From contig DITC01000003.1 of the NCBI GenBank assembly GCA_002422685.1, forward strand, positions 1 through 42,996: DNA of 42,996 nucleotides, read 5' to 3'. A program made the translations under genes and the position numbers. The DNA is from Thauera sp. UBA6194. GTDB taxonomy: Bacteria; Pseudomonadota; Gammaproteobacteria; Burkholderiales; Rhodocyclaceae. Numbering within the stretch: position 1 is the stretch's first letter; the number at the start of each line of letters is the position of its first letter. The notes beneath the pieces are model-generated. The model was not told where the DNA came from, searched no databases, and was given only the letters and a program-made list of their open reading frames with translations. Of this stretch, positions 16,108 to 26,969 are shown piece after piece.

Positions 16108-16461
16108 TCAGCGCCCGGCCAGGCGCTCGAAGGCGGCGGTGTCCAGGCCGACGACCAGCTCGCCGCCGTCGAACTCGACCACCGGGCGGCGGATCAGGCT
16201 CGGCTGCGCCTGCATCAGCGCGATCGCGGCCGTAATGTCGGCGATCGCCTGCTGCTCGGGCGTGAGCTTGCGCCAGGTGGTGCCGCGTTTGTTCACCAGC
16301 GCCTCCCAGCCGAGCTGCTCGCACCAGCGCGTGAGCGTGGCGGCGTCGATGCCGGATTTCTTGTAGTCGTGAAAGTCGTAGGCGACACCCGCGCCGTCGA
16401 ACCAGGCGAAGGTCTTTTTCATGGTGTCGCAGTTCTTGATGCCGTGGATCGTCGGGGTCAT
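16108..16461 (-). CDS. ArsC/Spx-family (YffB-like) thioredoxin-fold protein
   Basis: A 117-residue protein with the ArsC-family fold: the N-terminal TIHGIKNCDTMKKTFAWFD has the single catalytic-type cysteine (C11), and the later PSLIRRPVVEFDGG is the conserved substrate loop. It resembles the YffB/Spx-like group, whose substrate is poorly defined; it is not convincingly an arsenate reductase. The ATG at 16461 has AAGGAC upstream. A GTG at 16503, overlapping the tex stop as GTGA, would add 14 acidic residues and couple it to tex. Confidence 0.85.
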   Translation of the reverse strand: MTPTIHGIKNCDTMKKTFAWFDGAGVAYDFHDYKKSGIDAATLTRWCEQLGWEALVNKRGTTWRKLTPEQQAIADITAAIALMQAQPSLIRRPVVEFDGGELVVGLDTAAFERLAGR

Positions 16462-16499
16462 GGGTTCGTCCTTGTCCTCGTCTTCGCCCTGCGGCGCGC

Positions 16500-18854
<2,355 letters not shown>

Positions 18855-18977
18855 GGGCGGGCGGCGGAGATGCAGAGAAAACGAAGGGCGGGATAGTGCA
18901 GCAAGCGGCCCGGCCGGATCAACCCGGCGGGCCGCTTGTGGCGATGAGATGGTGGCGCGCGCTGTTGGCGCGCAGGT

Positions 18978-19826
18978 TCAGAGCGCGACCAGCGTCTGCC
19001 GCCCCCACCAGGCCTCGCCGACGGGCAGGCGCACGGCTTCGCGGGCGGCCGCGGCTTCGACGCAGAGCATGCGCCGGAAGCCGTCGTCCGGCAGGTCGGC
19101 GATGGCGGCGCTGCGCTCTACCCAGGGGTTCCACACCACCACGTCCGGAAAACCTTCCGCGTTGATGCCCAGACTGCGATCGTATTCGCGCAGCAGAACG
19201 GGGCGGGTCACGTCGTGGTAGACGCGATCGGTCTCGTCCTCGACGAGCAGCACGTCGCCGCTGTCGCGCTTGATGCGGTTGGCGTCGATCTTGTCGCGGT
19301 ACGAAAAGCCGTGCAGACCTTCCAGGCGCGACTGCTCGACCTCGCGCACGGCGAGGTAGGTGTGCAGGGCGGCGGTGAACGCGAAGGCCTGGTCACCGGT
19401 GTTGGTGATCTCGAGCTCAAGGTCGAGCCGGCTGTCCTCGATCAGGACCGAGAGCTCGGCGCCGAAGCTGTGCGGCCAGAGCGCGCGCGTGGCCTCGTCG
19501 GCGGCGAGCGTGAGCCCCACCAGCGCGAAGTCGTCGCCGCAACGCTCGGTGCTCAGCGTCCACTGCCGCGTACGCGCAAAGCCGTGCGCCGGCAGCGTGC
19601 CGAGATCGGCGAACTGCGGAAAGCACACCGGAATGCCGCCACGGATCGGCGTGCGCCCATCGAATACTGCGCGCGGGCTGAGGTAAAGCCGCTCCTCGCC
19701 GCCCGGGGGCGTCCATGACAGGACTTGCGCGCCGTGCAGCGCCACGACCGCGCGCGCGCCTGCGGCAGTGGCCAGGCGCAGCGCGGGGTGTCCGTGGAAA
19801 TCGATGTGTTCGATCGTTGCCGGCAT
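18978..19826 (-). CDS. D-hexose-6-phosphate mutarotase (YeaD-like aldose epimerase)
   Basis: A 282-residue galactose-mutarotase-fold protein. Visible family blocks are HGAQVLSWTPPGGEERLYLSPRAVFDG, IRGGIPVCFPQF, PAHGFARTRQW, ALHTYLAVREVE and VVWNPWVERSAAIADLPDDGF, matching the YeaD group that interconverts hexose-6-phosphate anomers. The HGFAR histidine, the HTYLAV histidine and the C-terminal VEAA glutamate are the likely catalytic and binding residues. It starts three bases after the stop of the patZ-like gene, so the two are probably co-transcribed. Confidence 0.9.
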   Translation of the reverse strand: MPATIEHIDFHGHPALRLATAAGARAVVALHGAQVLSWTPPGGEERLYLSPRAVFDGRTPIRGGIPVCFPQFADLGTLPAHGFARTRQWTLSTERCGDDFALVGLTLAADEATRALWPHSFGAELSVLIEDSRLDLELEITNTGDQAFAFTAALHTYLAVREVEQSRLEGLHGFSYRDKIDANRIKRDSGDVLLVEDETDRVYHDVTRPVLLREYDRSLGINAEGFPDVVVWNPWVERSAAIADLPDDGFRRMLCVEAAAAREAVRLPVGEAWWGRQTLVAL

Positions 19827-19829
19827 CGA

Positions 19830-22517
19830 TCAGTCCTGCAGCGTCAGCACGCCCAGCTTGACCGAGCTGTCTTCCGGGTCGTTGCTGAGCACGAAGCCGA
19901 GCTTTTGGACGAACTTGAGCATGCGCTCGTTGTTGGCCAGGAAGACCCCGTTCATGAACGAGATGCCGCGGCTACGCGCGGTTTCGATCAGCACGCCCAT
20001 GAGCTTGCGCGCCAGGCCGCGATGCTGCCAGTCGTCGGCCACCACCACCGCGAACTCGCAGGATTCGCCGTCGGGGTTGACCGCGTAGCGGCACACGCCG
20101 ATTTCCTTTTCCACGCCTTCGACCGTGAGCGTGGCGATGAAGGCCATTTCGCGGTCGTAGTCGATCTGGGTGAGGCGCGCGACCATCGCCGGCGGCAGCT
20201 CGCGCATGGTGTTCATGAAGCGGTAGTACTTGGTCTCGGCCGACAGCGTGCGCACGAAGTCGACCTCGAGCTCGGCGTCCTCGGGCTTGATCGGGCGGAT
20301 CGTCACCGTGGTGCCGTCGGGTACCGTCCAGGTGCTGATCAGGTGCGAGGGGTAGGGGTGGATCGCCATGTGGTCGTAGCGATCGGCCGTCGGCGACACG
20401 TTGTCGACCGTGATGTTGGCGTCGACCGCGACCACGCCGTTCTCGTCGACGATCAGCGGGTTGATCTCCATCTCGGTGATCCACGGCAACTCGCAGACCA
20501 TCTCGGAGATGCGCAGCAGCACCAGCTCGAGCGCGCCCATGTCGACCGCCGGCATGTTGCGGTACTCGCCCAGGCGGGTCGCGATCCGGGTCGAGCGGAT
20601 CATGTCCTTGACCAGGAAGCTGTTGAGCGGCGGCAGCGCCACGGCGATGTCGCGGTTCTCGTCGGCCAGGTTGCCGCCCTCGCCGAAGCTGATCGCGGGG
20701 CCGAACACCGGGTCGCGCTTGACCGAGACCACCAACTCGCGGCCGTTGCGCTTCTGGATCATGGGCTCGATGGCGATGCCGTTGATGACCGCCTCGGGCT
20801 GCACGCGCTTGACCTCGTCGATGATCTCCTGGTACGTCGAGCGCACCGCCGCCAGGCTGCGGATGTTCAGGCGCACGCCACCGACGTCGGACTTGTGCAC
20901 GATGCTGGGCGAGTCGATCTTCATCACCACCGGCAGGCCGATCTCGGCCGACAGCACCATGGCCTCGGCGGCAGAGCGCGCCACCACGGTCTGCGCGATC
21001 GGGATGCGGAAGGCGGCCAGCAGCGCCTTCGACTCCATCTCGTTGAGCTTCTTGCGACGCTCGGACAAGCCCATCTCGATCACCAGACGTGCGCTCTCGA
21101 CCGAGGGCGGCGTCAGGTGCGACAGCGAGGAGGGCGTCTGCATCAGCAGCTTCTGGTTCTGGTAGTAGGCCGAGATATGGCTGAAGAGCTCGACCGCCGG
21201 CTCCGGCGTGCGGAAATGCGGGATGCCGGCCGCGCTGAACTTGCGCCGTGCCTCGAGCACGAGCTCCTCGCCCATCCAGCAGGTCACGACCGGCTTGTCG
21301 GCGGTCTTCTCCTGCTCGATCACGACATCGGCGACCCCGGCCGGGTTGCTCATCGCCTGCGGCGTGAGCATCACCAGCACGCCATCGACGTTCGGGCCCT
21401 CGAGCACCGCCTTGAGCGCCTTGCGATAGCGCTCGGGGTCGGCGTCGCCGAGGATGTCGATCGGGTTGCCGCGCGACCATCCGCTGGGCAGCACGCTATT
21501 GAGCTTCTCGACCGTGGCCTCGGAGAGGTCGGCGAGCGGGATGCCGATGTCCGCGGCGCGGTCGGCCGCCATGACGCCGGGGCCGCCGCCGTTGGTGATG
21601 ATGGCAAGGCGGTTGCCGCGCGGACGGAAGTGCGAGAACAGCGCGTTGGCTGCGGCGAACAGCTGACCCATGTTGTACAGGCGAATCACGCCCGCGCGCC
21701 GCAGCGCGGCGTCGAACACCGCGTCGTCACCCATCGGAGCGCCCGAGTGCGACAGGATGGCGCGCGAGGCGTCGGGGTGGCGGCCGGCCTTGATGAGCAG
21801 CACCGGCTTCACGCGCGCCGCGCCGCGCAGCGCGCTCATGAAGCGGCGCGCGTCGCGCACCCCTTCGACGTAAAGGAAGATGCTCTCGGTGCGCGGGTCC
21901 GAGATCATGTATTCGAGCACCTCGCCGAAGTCGATGTCCGAGGACGAGCCCAGCGACACCACCGACGAGAAGCCGACATTGTTCGGCTTGGCCCAGTCCA
22001 GGATCGCCGCGCACAGCGCGCCCGATTGCGAGATCAGGCCGATGCTGCCCTTGAGCGCGCTGGCGTGCGCGAAGGTGGCATTGACGCCGAGCTGCGGACG
22101 CATGATGCCCAGGCAGTTCGGGCCGAGCAGGCGGATGCGGTGGCGATGGGCTGCCTCGATGACCTGGCGCTCGAGCAGGGCACCACGCGGGCCGGCTTCG
22201 GAGAAGCCCGAGGACAGGATGATCGCGGCCTTGACGCCCGCACGTCCGCAGGCGTCCATGATGGCGGGGGCTTTCTCGGCCCGCACCGCGATCACGACCA
22301 GGTCGAGGCGCTGGGGAACGTCCTCGACCGACTTGTAGCAGACGACCCCGTGCACCTTGTCGTGCTTGGGGTTGATCGCGAACAGCTTGCCCTTGTAGCC
22401 GGCTTCGAGCATGTTGCGCATCAATACGTTGCCCAGCGCGGCCTCACGTTCGCTCGCGCCAATGATGCCGACCGAACGCGGTTCGAGCAGCGGCGTCAGA
22501 TAGTGCTTGTCTTTCAT
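19830..22517 (-). CDS. Bifunctional acyl-CoA synthetase-like / GNAT protein acetyltransferase (PatZ/YfiQ-like)
   Basis: An 895-residue multidomain protein. It has an N-terminal NDP-forming acyl-CoA synthetase CoA-binding domain (LEPRSVGIIGASE...), a succinyl-CoA-ligase-like domain (ISQSGALCAAILDWA), an ATP-grasp domain (KALLAAFRIPIAQTVVARSAAEA...GLPVVMKIDSPSIVHKSDVGGV) and a C-terminal GNAT domain of about 170 residues with the acetyl-CoA motif DDWQHRGLARKLMGVLIE. This layout is that of PatZ/YfiQ (886 residues in E. coli), which acetylates lysines of enzymes such as acetyl-CoA synthetase. The ATG at 22517 gives the family start MKDKHYLTPLLEPRSVG; the frame opens 51 codons earlier. The targets here are unknown. 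Confidence 0.9.
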   Translation of the reverse strand: MKDKHYLTPLLEPRSVGIIGASEREAALGNVLMRNMLEAGYKGKLFAINPKHDKVHGVVCYKSVEDVPQRLDLVVIAVRAEKAPAIMDACGRAGVKAAIILSSGFSEAGPRGALLERQVIEAAHRHRIRLLGPNCLGIMRPQLGVNATFAHASALKGSIGLISQSGALCAAILDWAKPNNVGFSSVVSLGSSSDIDFGEVLEYMISDPRTESIFLYVEGVRDARRFMSALRGAARVKPVLLIKAGRHPDASRAILSHSGAPMGDDAVFDAALRRAGVIRLYNMGQLFAAANALFSHFRPRGNRLAIITNGGGPGVMAADRAADIGIPLADLSEATVEKLNSVLPSGWSRGNPIDILGDADPERYRKALKAVLEGPNVDGVLVMLTPQAMSNPAGVADVVIEQEKTADKPVVTCWMGEELVLEARRKFSAAGIPHFRTPEPAVELFSHISAYYQNQKLLMQTPSSLSHLTPPSVESARLVIEMGLSERRKKLNEMESKALLAAFRIPIAQTVVARSAAEAMVLSAEIGLPVVMKIDSPSIVHKSDVGGVRLNIRSLAAVRSTYQEIIDEVKRVQPEAVINGIAIEPMIQKRNGRELVVSVKRDPVFGPAISFGEGGNLADENRDIAVALPPLNSFLVKDMIRSTRIATRLGEYRNMPAVDMGALELVLLRISEMVCELPWITEMEINPLIVDENGVVAVDANITVDNVSPTADRYDHMAIHPYPSHLISTWTVPDGTTVTIRPIKPEDAELEVDFVRTLSAETKYYRFMNTMRELPPAMVARLTQIDYDREMAFIATLTVEGVEKEIGVCRYAVNPDGESCEFAVVVADDWQHRGLARKLMGVLIETARSRGISFMNGVFLANNERMLKFVQKLGFVLSNDPEDSSVKLGVLTLQD

Positions 22518-22808
22518 GATGAGAGCCTGGTCTTGATGGAAAGTGCGGAATGCGGTGTCGTGTGCGATGCAGCAAGCAAAATGGCGTCGGGCGCCCTGGA
22601 GTACGCGCACGCGTGACGCCGGCGTGCAGCGCCCGATCCGGATCGAGTCCAATTGTACTGCAGTGCACAATAGAGCGGCGGCACGCCCTGTTGGTTTTTG
22701 TGTACTTTACGACAGCGTCGGCGCCTCTGGCGGCGGCGCACGCCTGAGCGCCCCGTTTTGGGTATCTTGAGCGCGCCGGTTCCGGCTTTTTCCAGCTTTT
22801 TAGAGTGA

Positions 22809-23390
22809 ATGAACATGACGCAGCACACGACCCCGCGCCCCGAGCACACGCCGGCGCCCGAGCGCGGCACGCCTTCGCCATGGGTGTGCCGCTTTGCCGC
22901 CGTGCTGACGCCCGGCGCGCGCGTTCTGGATCTGGCCTGCGGCTCCGGCCGCCATGCGCACTGGCTGGCCGGACGCGGATATGCGGTGCACGCCGTGGAC
23001 CGCGACGCTGCCGCGCTCGCCACGCTCGACGGTGTACCCGGCGTGCGGACGCAGGCGCTCGACCTCGAGGGCGCGCGCTGGCCGCTCGAGGGTGAAAGCT
23101 TCGATGCCGTGGTGGTGACCAATTACCTCTTCCGACCGCATTTCGAGGCGCTGCTCGCGTTGGTGCGTCCCGGCGGCGTGCTGATCTACGAGACTTTCAT
23201 GCTGGGCAACGCGCGCTTCGGCAAACCCTCGAATCCAGATTTTCTGCTCCAGCCCGGTGAGCTGCTCGAGCGCGTGCGCGAGGGCTGGTCGGTGCTCGCC
23301 TTCGAGCAGGGTGAGGTCTCTCAGCCCCGCCCGGCGGTGGTGCAGCGCGTTTGTGCCGTGCGCGGAACATCCCTGCCGCCGCTGCCCTGA
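22809..23390 (+). CDS. Class I SAM-dependent methyltransferase
   Basis: A 193-residue Rossmann methyltransferase. Motif I is VLDLACGSGRHAHWLAGRGY (about residues 39-58), motif II is VHAVDRDAAAL, motif IV is FDAVVVTNYLFRP, and LLALVRPGGVLIYETFMLGN is the post-IV strand. It resembles the TehB/UbiE-like small methyltransferases; the substrate cannot be inferred. The start could also be the ATG at 22815. It is divergent from the patZ-like gene and ends 21 bases before the convergent mnmH. Confidence 0.85.
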   Translation: MNMTQHTTPRPEHTPAPERGTPSPWVCRFAAVLTPGARVLDLACGSGRHAHWLAGRGYAVHAVDRDAAALATLDGVPGVRTQALDLEGARWPLEGESFDAVVVTNYLFRPHFEALLALVRPGGVLIYETFMLGNARFGKPSNPDFLLQPGELLERVREGWSVLAFEQGEVSQPRPAVVQRVCAVRGTSLPPLP

Positions 23391-23411
23391 GCTCTTGCGC
23401 CGGCAGTTTGT

Positions 23412-24488
23412 TCAGGCTTGCCGCTGCGTGCGCGTCCGCGTGTCTTCCTGCGCCAGAATGGCGCTCGCGATCGCGCAAATGCCGTGCTCGCTCAGGTCGG
23501 TGCTGGGCACACGCAGGGCGTTTGCGTAGCCGGTGTAGTTGGTGTGCTGCGAGCGCTTGTAGAGCGGGTCGTAGTGCTGGTCGATGAGCTCGCCGAAGAG
23601 TTCGGGCAGGGCATGTGCCGCCGCGAGCGACTTCCAGCGCTCGAGCGTCTCGCGGCTCTGGTGTTCGCGCAGGCGGTTGAGCTTGTCCTGCAGCGCGCCC
23701 ACGTCGTCACCCAGATAGGCGTAGTCGCGCACCAGAAAGTCGAGCCGGGCCGCGCGCGTGGCGTCGATCAGCGTGCAGGGCGCGCTACGCATGGCCATGA
23801 TCAGCGGCTCGGGCACCGAGACGAGGCCGATCTTGCGGCTCTCGGCTTCGACATGCACCGGGCGCGCGGGGTCGAGCCTGCGCATGCGGTCCCACAGGGT
23901 GGTCTCGAAGCGCTTTTGCGCCGGCTGCGGCCGATCGGGCAGGGCACCCAGCACCGAGCCCTTGTGTGCGGCGAGGTCTTCCAGGTCGAGCACCTGCGCC
24001 CCCTGCGCGGCGAGCGCTTCCAGGATGCGTGTCTTGGCGCTGCCGGTGGGGCCGCTGACGATGCGCAGATCGAGCTGCGGCGCGATGCGCGCGATCTCGG
24101 CGATCACGTGGTGGCGAAACGCCTTGTAGCCGCCTTCGAGCTGGCAGGCGTCCCAGCCCACCATGCGCAGCCAGGTGGCGAACGAGCCGCTGCGCTGCCC
24201 GCCGCGCCAGCAATAGACCAGCGGGCGCCATTTCTTCGGCTTGTCCTGGAGCACGCCGAGCATGTGCCGCGAGATGTTCGCCGCCACCAGTGCGCCACCC
24301 AGGCGCCGCGCGTCGAAGGCCGACTGCTGCTTGTACATGGTGCCGACGACGATGCGCTCGTCGTTGTCGAGCACCGGCAGGTTGATCGCGCCGGGGATGT
24401 GGTCCTCGGCGAACTCCGCGGGCGTGCGCGCATCGATGATCTCGTCAAACCCGGACAGCTGTGCTACGGTCGCCACGCCTTTTTGCAT
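23412..24488 (-). CDS. mnmH: tRNA 2-selenouridine synthase
   Basis: MnmH (SelU/YbbB) replaces sulfur with selenium at the wobble 2-thiouridine of some tRNAs, using selenophosphate. The roughly 358 residues hold an N-terminal rhodanese domain with the active cysteine in VYCWRGGQRS (C93) and a P-loop domain with GPTGSAKT (about 146-153). INLPVLDNDERIVVGTMYKQQ and EGGYKAFR are also typical. I chose the ATG at 24488; a GTG at 24497 would add three residues. The start faces selD across 58 bases, so the supplier and user of selenophosphate are divergent neighbours. Confidence 0.93.
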   Translation of the reverse strand: MQKGVATVAQLSGFDEIIDARTPAEFAEDHIPGAINLPVLDNDERIVVGTMYKQQSAFDARRLGGALVAANISRHMLGVLQDKPKKWRPLVYCWRGGQRSGSFATWLRMVGWDACQLEGGYKAFRHHVIAEIARIAPQLDLRIVSGPTGSAKTRILEALAAQGAQVLDLEDLAAHKGSVLGALPDRPQPAQKRFETTLWDRMRRLDPARPVHVEAESRKIGLVSVPEPLIMAMRSAPCTLIDATRAARLDFLVRDYAYLGDDVGALQDKLNRLREHQSRETLERWKSLAAAHALPELFGELIDQHYDPLYKRSQHTNYTGYANALRVPSTDLSEHGICAIASAILAQEDTRTRTQRQA

Positions 24489-24546
24489 GATGATCACGCG
24501 GCCGGCGGCGCCTGATGCGCGCTCGGCCGCTTACTCCTTCAAGAAC

Positions 24547-25587
24547 ATGAATCAGATCAAACTCACCGAATTCTCCCACGGCGGCGGCTGCGGCTGCAAA
24601 ATTGCACCGGCGGTGCTCTCCGAACTGCTCGCCAGCATGCCACCCGGGGTGGTGCCGCCGGAGCTGCTCGTGGGCACCGACACCGCAGACGACGCTGCGG
24701 TTTACCAGCTCAACGACCGCCAGGCCATCGTCGCCACGACCGATTTCTTCACGCCCATCGTCGACAATCCGCGCGACTTCGGCCGCATCGCCGCCACCAA
24801 CGCGCTGTCGGACGTCTACGCCATGGGCGCCCAGCCCATTCTGGCGCTCGCCATCGTCGGCATGCCGCTCGACAAGCTGCCCGCCGCGGTCATCGGCGAG
24901 ATCCTCAAGGGCGGCGCCGACGTGTGCCGCGATGCCGGCATCCCGCTCGCGGGCGGCCACTCGATCGACGTGCTCGAGCCGATCTATGGCCTGGTGGCGC
25001 TGGGCGTCGTCGACCCCGCGCGCGTGCGCACGAACGCGGGCGCGAAAGCCGGCGACGTGCTGATCCTGTCCAAACCGCTCGGCATCGGCATTCTCTCCGG
25101 CGGCCTGAAGAAAGGGCTGCTCAGCGACGAGGGCTATGCGCAGATGGTGCGCTGGACGACCACGCTCAACCGCGCCGGCAGCCGGCTCGCCGACCTCGAT
25201 GGCGTGCATGCGATGACCGACGTCACCGGCTTCGGCCTCGGCGGTCATCTGCTCGAGATGTGCCGTGGCGCGGGGCTGAGCGCTGAACTGCGTTTCGACG
25301 ACCTGCCCGTGATCGACGAGGCGCGCGCGCTGGTCATCGGCGGCGTGGCCACCGGCGCCTCGACGCGTAACTGGGCGAGCTACGGTGGGGGCATCGAACT
25401 GGCGGTCGATGCGCCGGAATGGCATCGCAAGCTCATCACCGACCCGCAGACCTCGGGCGGACTGCTGATCGCATGCGCCCCGGAGGCGGTGGATGCGGTG
25501 CAGGCCGCGATCGTCGCCGAGCAGGGCGAACCGGGCCGGCTCATCGGCCAGATGAAGGCCGGTCCGGCGCGTGTCAGCGTCGTCTGA
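24547..25587 (+). CDS. selD: Selenide, water dikinase
   Basis: Makes selenophosphate from selenide and ATP. The 346 residues match E. coli SelD (347) throughout: FSHGGGCGCKIAP, LLVGTDTADDAAVY, TTDFFTPIVDNPRDFGRIAATNALSDVYAMG, GGHSID and the C-terminal DPQTSGGLL. The catalytic position is an ordinary cysteine (C15, codon TGC), with the paired lysine K18, so this is the non-selenocysteine form. The frame runs far upstream over mnmH, but the ATG at 24547 gives the family N-terminus. No selA or selB is in the window, so selenouridine is the only visible use of its product here. Confidence 0.97.
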   Translation: MNQIKLTEFSHGGGCGCKIAPAVLSELLASMPPGVVPPELLVGTDTADDAAVYQLNDRQAIVATTDFFTPIVDNPRDFGRIAATNALSDVYAMGAQPILALAIVGMPLDKLPAAVIGEILKGGADVCRDAGIPLAGGHSIDVLEPIYGLVALGVVDPARVRTNAGAKAGDVLILSKPLGIGILSGGLKKGLLSDEGYAQMVRWTTTLNRAGSRLADLDGVHAMTDVTGFGLGGHLLEMCRGAGLSAELRFDDLPVIDEARALVIGGVATGASTRNWASYGGGIELAVDAPEWHRKLITDPQTSGGLLIACAPEAVDAVQAAIVAEQGEPGRLIGQMKAGPARVSVV

Positions 25588-25620
25588 GCCAGGGCGGCAT
25601 TCTGCGGCGGGTGAGGGGGC

Positions 25621-26268
25621 TCAGTGCCTCGCCTGCTGCGTGTGCGCGCCGGCGAGCAGGCGCTCGAGCGCGGTCCACACGGTCTCGAGGATCAGGGGCT
25701 GGGCTTCGGCGGTGGGGTGAATGCCGTCGGCCTGGAAGAGCTCGGGGCGGTCTGCGAAGCCGTCCATCAGGAAAGGCACGAGCGCGACCTGCTCGGTCTG
25801 CGCCAGCGTCTGGTAGACCGCGCTGAAGCGCCGGGTGTAGAACAGGCCGTAATTGGGCGGCATCTGCATGCCCACCAGTAGCACGCGGGCGCCGGTCGAG
25901 CGCGCCTGCGTGATCATGGCGCGCAGGTTGTCCTCGAGCAGTTCGGGCTTGAGCCCGCGCAGGCCGTCGTTGGCGCCGAGCTCGAGGACGAGGATGTCGG
26001 GCATGTGCGCCTCGAGCGCTGCAGGCAGGCGCGAGCGGCCGCCTGACGAGGTTTCGCCCGAAACGCTGGCATTGACGACCGCGTGGCTGAAACCTTTATC
26101 GGCCAGGCGCGTCTGCAACAGAGCGGGCCATTCCTGGCCTTTTTCCAGGCCGTAACCTGCCGACAGGCTGTCGCCCCAGACGAGAATGGTGCCGGCCTGC
26201 GTGGCGGCGGCAAAAAAGAACATGAATACGAAGGTGGCGATGAGTCGCGAGAACATGGGCAACGGCAT
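25621..26268 (-). CDS. tesA: Periplasmic TesA-type GDSL esterase/lysophospholipase
   Basis: A 215-residue SGNH hydrolase of the TesA (thioesterase I/protease I/lysophospholipase L1) type. A signal peptide is visible (MFSRLIATFVFMFFFAAATQA, cleavage before GT), so it acts in the periplasm. Catalytic elements are WGDSLSAGYG (Ser34), the GAND block (Asn100) and DGIHP (Asp181, His184). The ATG at 26268 has GGAG upstream; ATG 26256 is an alternative that still keeps the signal peptide. Its start region overlaps that of the divergent ABC ATPase gene, a pairing also found between tesA and ybbA in E. coli. Confidence 0.92.
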   Translation of the reverse strand: MPLPMFSRLIATFVFMFFFAAATQAGTILVWGDSLSAGYGLEKGQEWPALLQTRLADKGFSHAVVNASVSGETSSGGRSRLPAALEAHMPDILVLELGANDGLRGLKPELLEDNLRAMITQARSTGARVLLVGMQMPPNYGLFYTRRFSAVYQTLAQTEQVALVPFLMDGFADRPELFQADGIHPTAEAQPLILETVWTALERLLAGAHTQQARH

Positions 26269-26962
26269 TGAACGCTCCAGTCCGGTCATCGAGGTCGATG
26301 GCCTGGCAAAAAAGGTGAAGCTGGCCGACGGCCAGGGCGATCTGCATATTCTGCAGGACATCCGCTTTGCGGTGGCCGGGGGCGAGTCGGTGGCGATCGT
26401 GGGCGCTTCCGGCTCGGGAAAATCGACCCTGCTGGGATTGCTCGCCGGGCTCGATGTTCCCGCCAGCGGCGCGGTCCGCGTGCAGGGCGTCGACCTGTTC
26501 AGCCTGGACGAGGATGCGCGCGCGGCACTGCGCGGCGAGTCGATCGGCTTCGTGTTCCAGTCCTTCCAGCTGCTGCCCGCGCTCACCGCGCTGGAGAACG
26601 TGATGCTGCCGCTGGAGCTGGCCGGCGCGGACGACGCGCGCGCGGTGGCCACCCAATGGCTGGAGCGCGTCGGCCTCGGCAGCCGGCTGCGGCACTACCC
26701 CAAACACCTCTCGGGGGGCGAGCAGCAGCGCGTCGCGCTGGCGCGCGCGTTCGCGCCCAATCCGCGTGTGCTGCTGGCGGACGAACCCACCGGCAACCTC
26801 GACGCCGAGACCGGCAAGGCGATCATCGAGCTCATGTTCAGCCTGAACCGCGAGGCGGGAACGACGCTGATCCTGGTCACTCACGACGAGTCGCTGGCGC
26901 GCCGTTGCGGGCGCATCCTGCGCATGAACGCGGGCCGGCTCGAGGTGCCGGCGGCGAGCTGA
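26240..26962 (+). CDS. YbbA/LolD-family ABC transporter ATP-binding protein, no permease beside it
   Basis: A 240-residue ABC ATPase with Walker A GASGSGKSTLL, signature LSGGEQQR, Walker B VLLADEPTGNLD and switch VTHDESLA. The ADEPTGNLD form is typical of the MacB/LolD/YbbA group. The ATG at 26240 has AAGGTGG upstream; ATG 26255 is an alternative. In E. coli the corresponding ybbA is followed by the permease gene ybbP. Here the next gene is serB on the opposite strand eight bases away, so the permease is elsewhere or missing. The 5' end overlaps the tesA coding region by 17 to 29 bases. Confidence 0.9.
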   Translation: MSRENMGNGIERSSPVIEVDGLAKKVKLADGQGDLHILQDIRFAVAGGESVAIVGASGSGKSTLLGLLAGLDVPASGAVRVQGVDLFSLDEDARAALRGESIGFVFQSFQLLPALTALENVMLPLELAGADDARAVATQWLERVGLGSRLRHYPKHLSGGEQQRVALARAFAPNPRVLLADEPTGNLDAETGKAIIELMFSLNREAGTTLILVTHDESLARRCGRILRMNAGRLEVPAAS

Positions 26963-26969
26963 GGCCGAA

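Noticed and set aside
18903..18937. Inverted repeat AAGCGGCCCG/CGGGCCGCTT downstream of the mutarotase gene as a terminator
   Set aside because: The arms are only 10 base pairs with a 15-base loop and there is no T tract on the minus strand; too weak to list.
19725..22616. 963-codon plus-strand open frame antisense to the patZ-like gene
   Set aside because: His/Arg/Asp-rich sequence with no family motif, caused by GC-rich third positions of the real minus-strand gene.
24586..24600. Selenocysteine at the SelD active site
   Set aside because: The codons read GGC TGC GGC TGC AAA; cysteine is encoded and there is no TGA.
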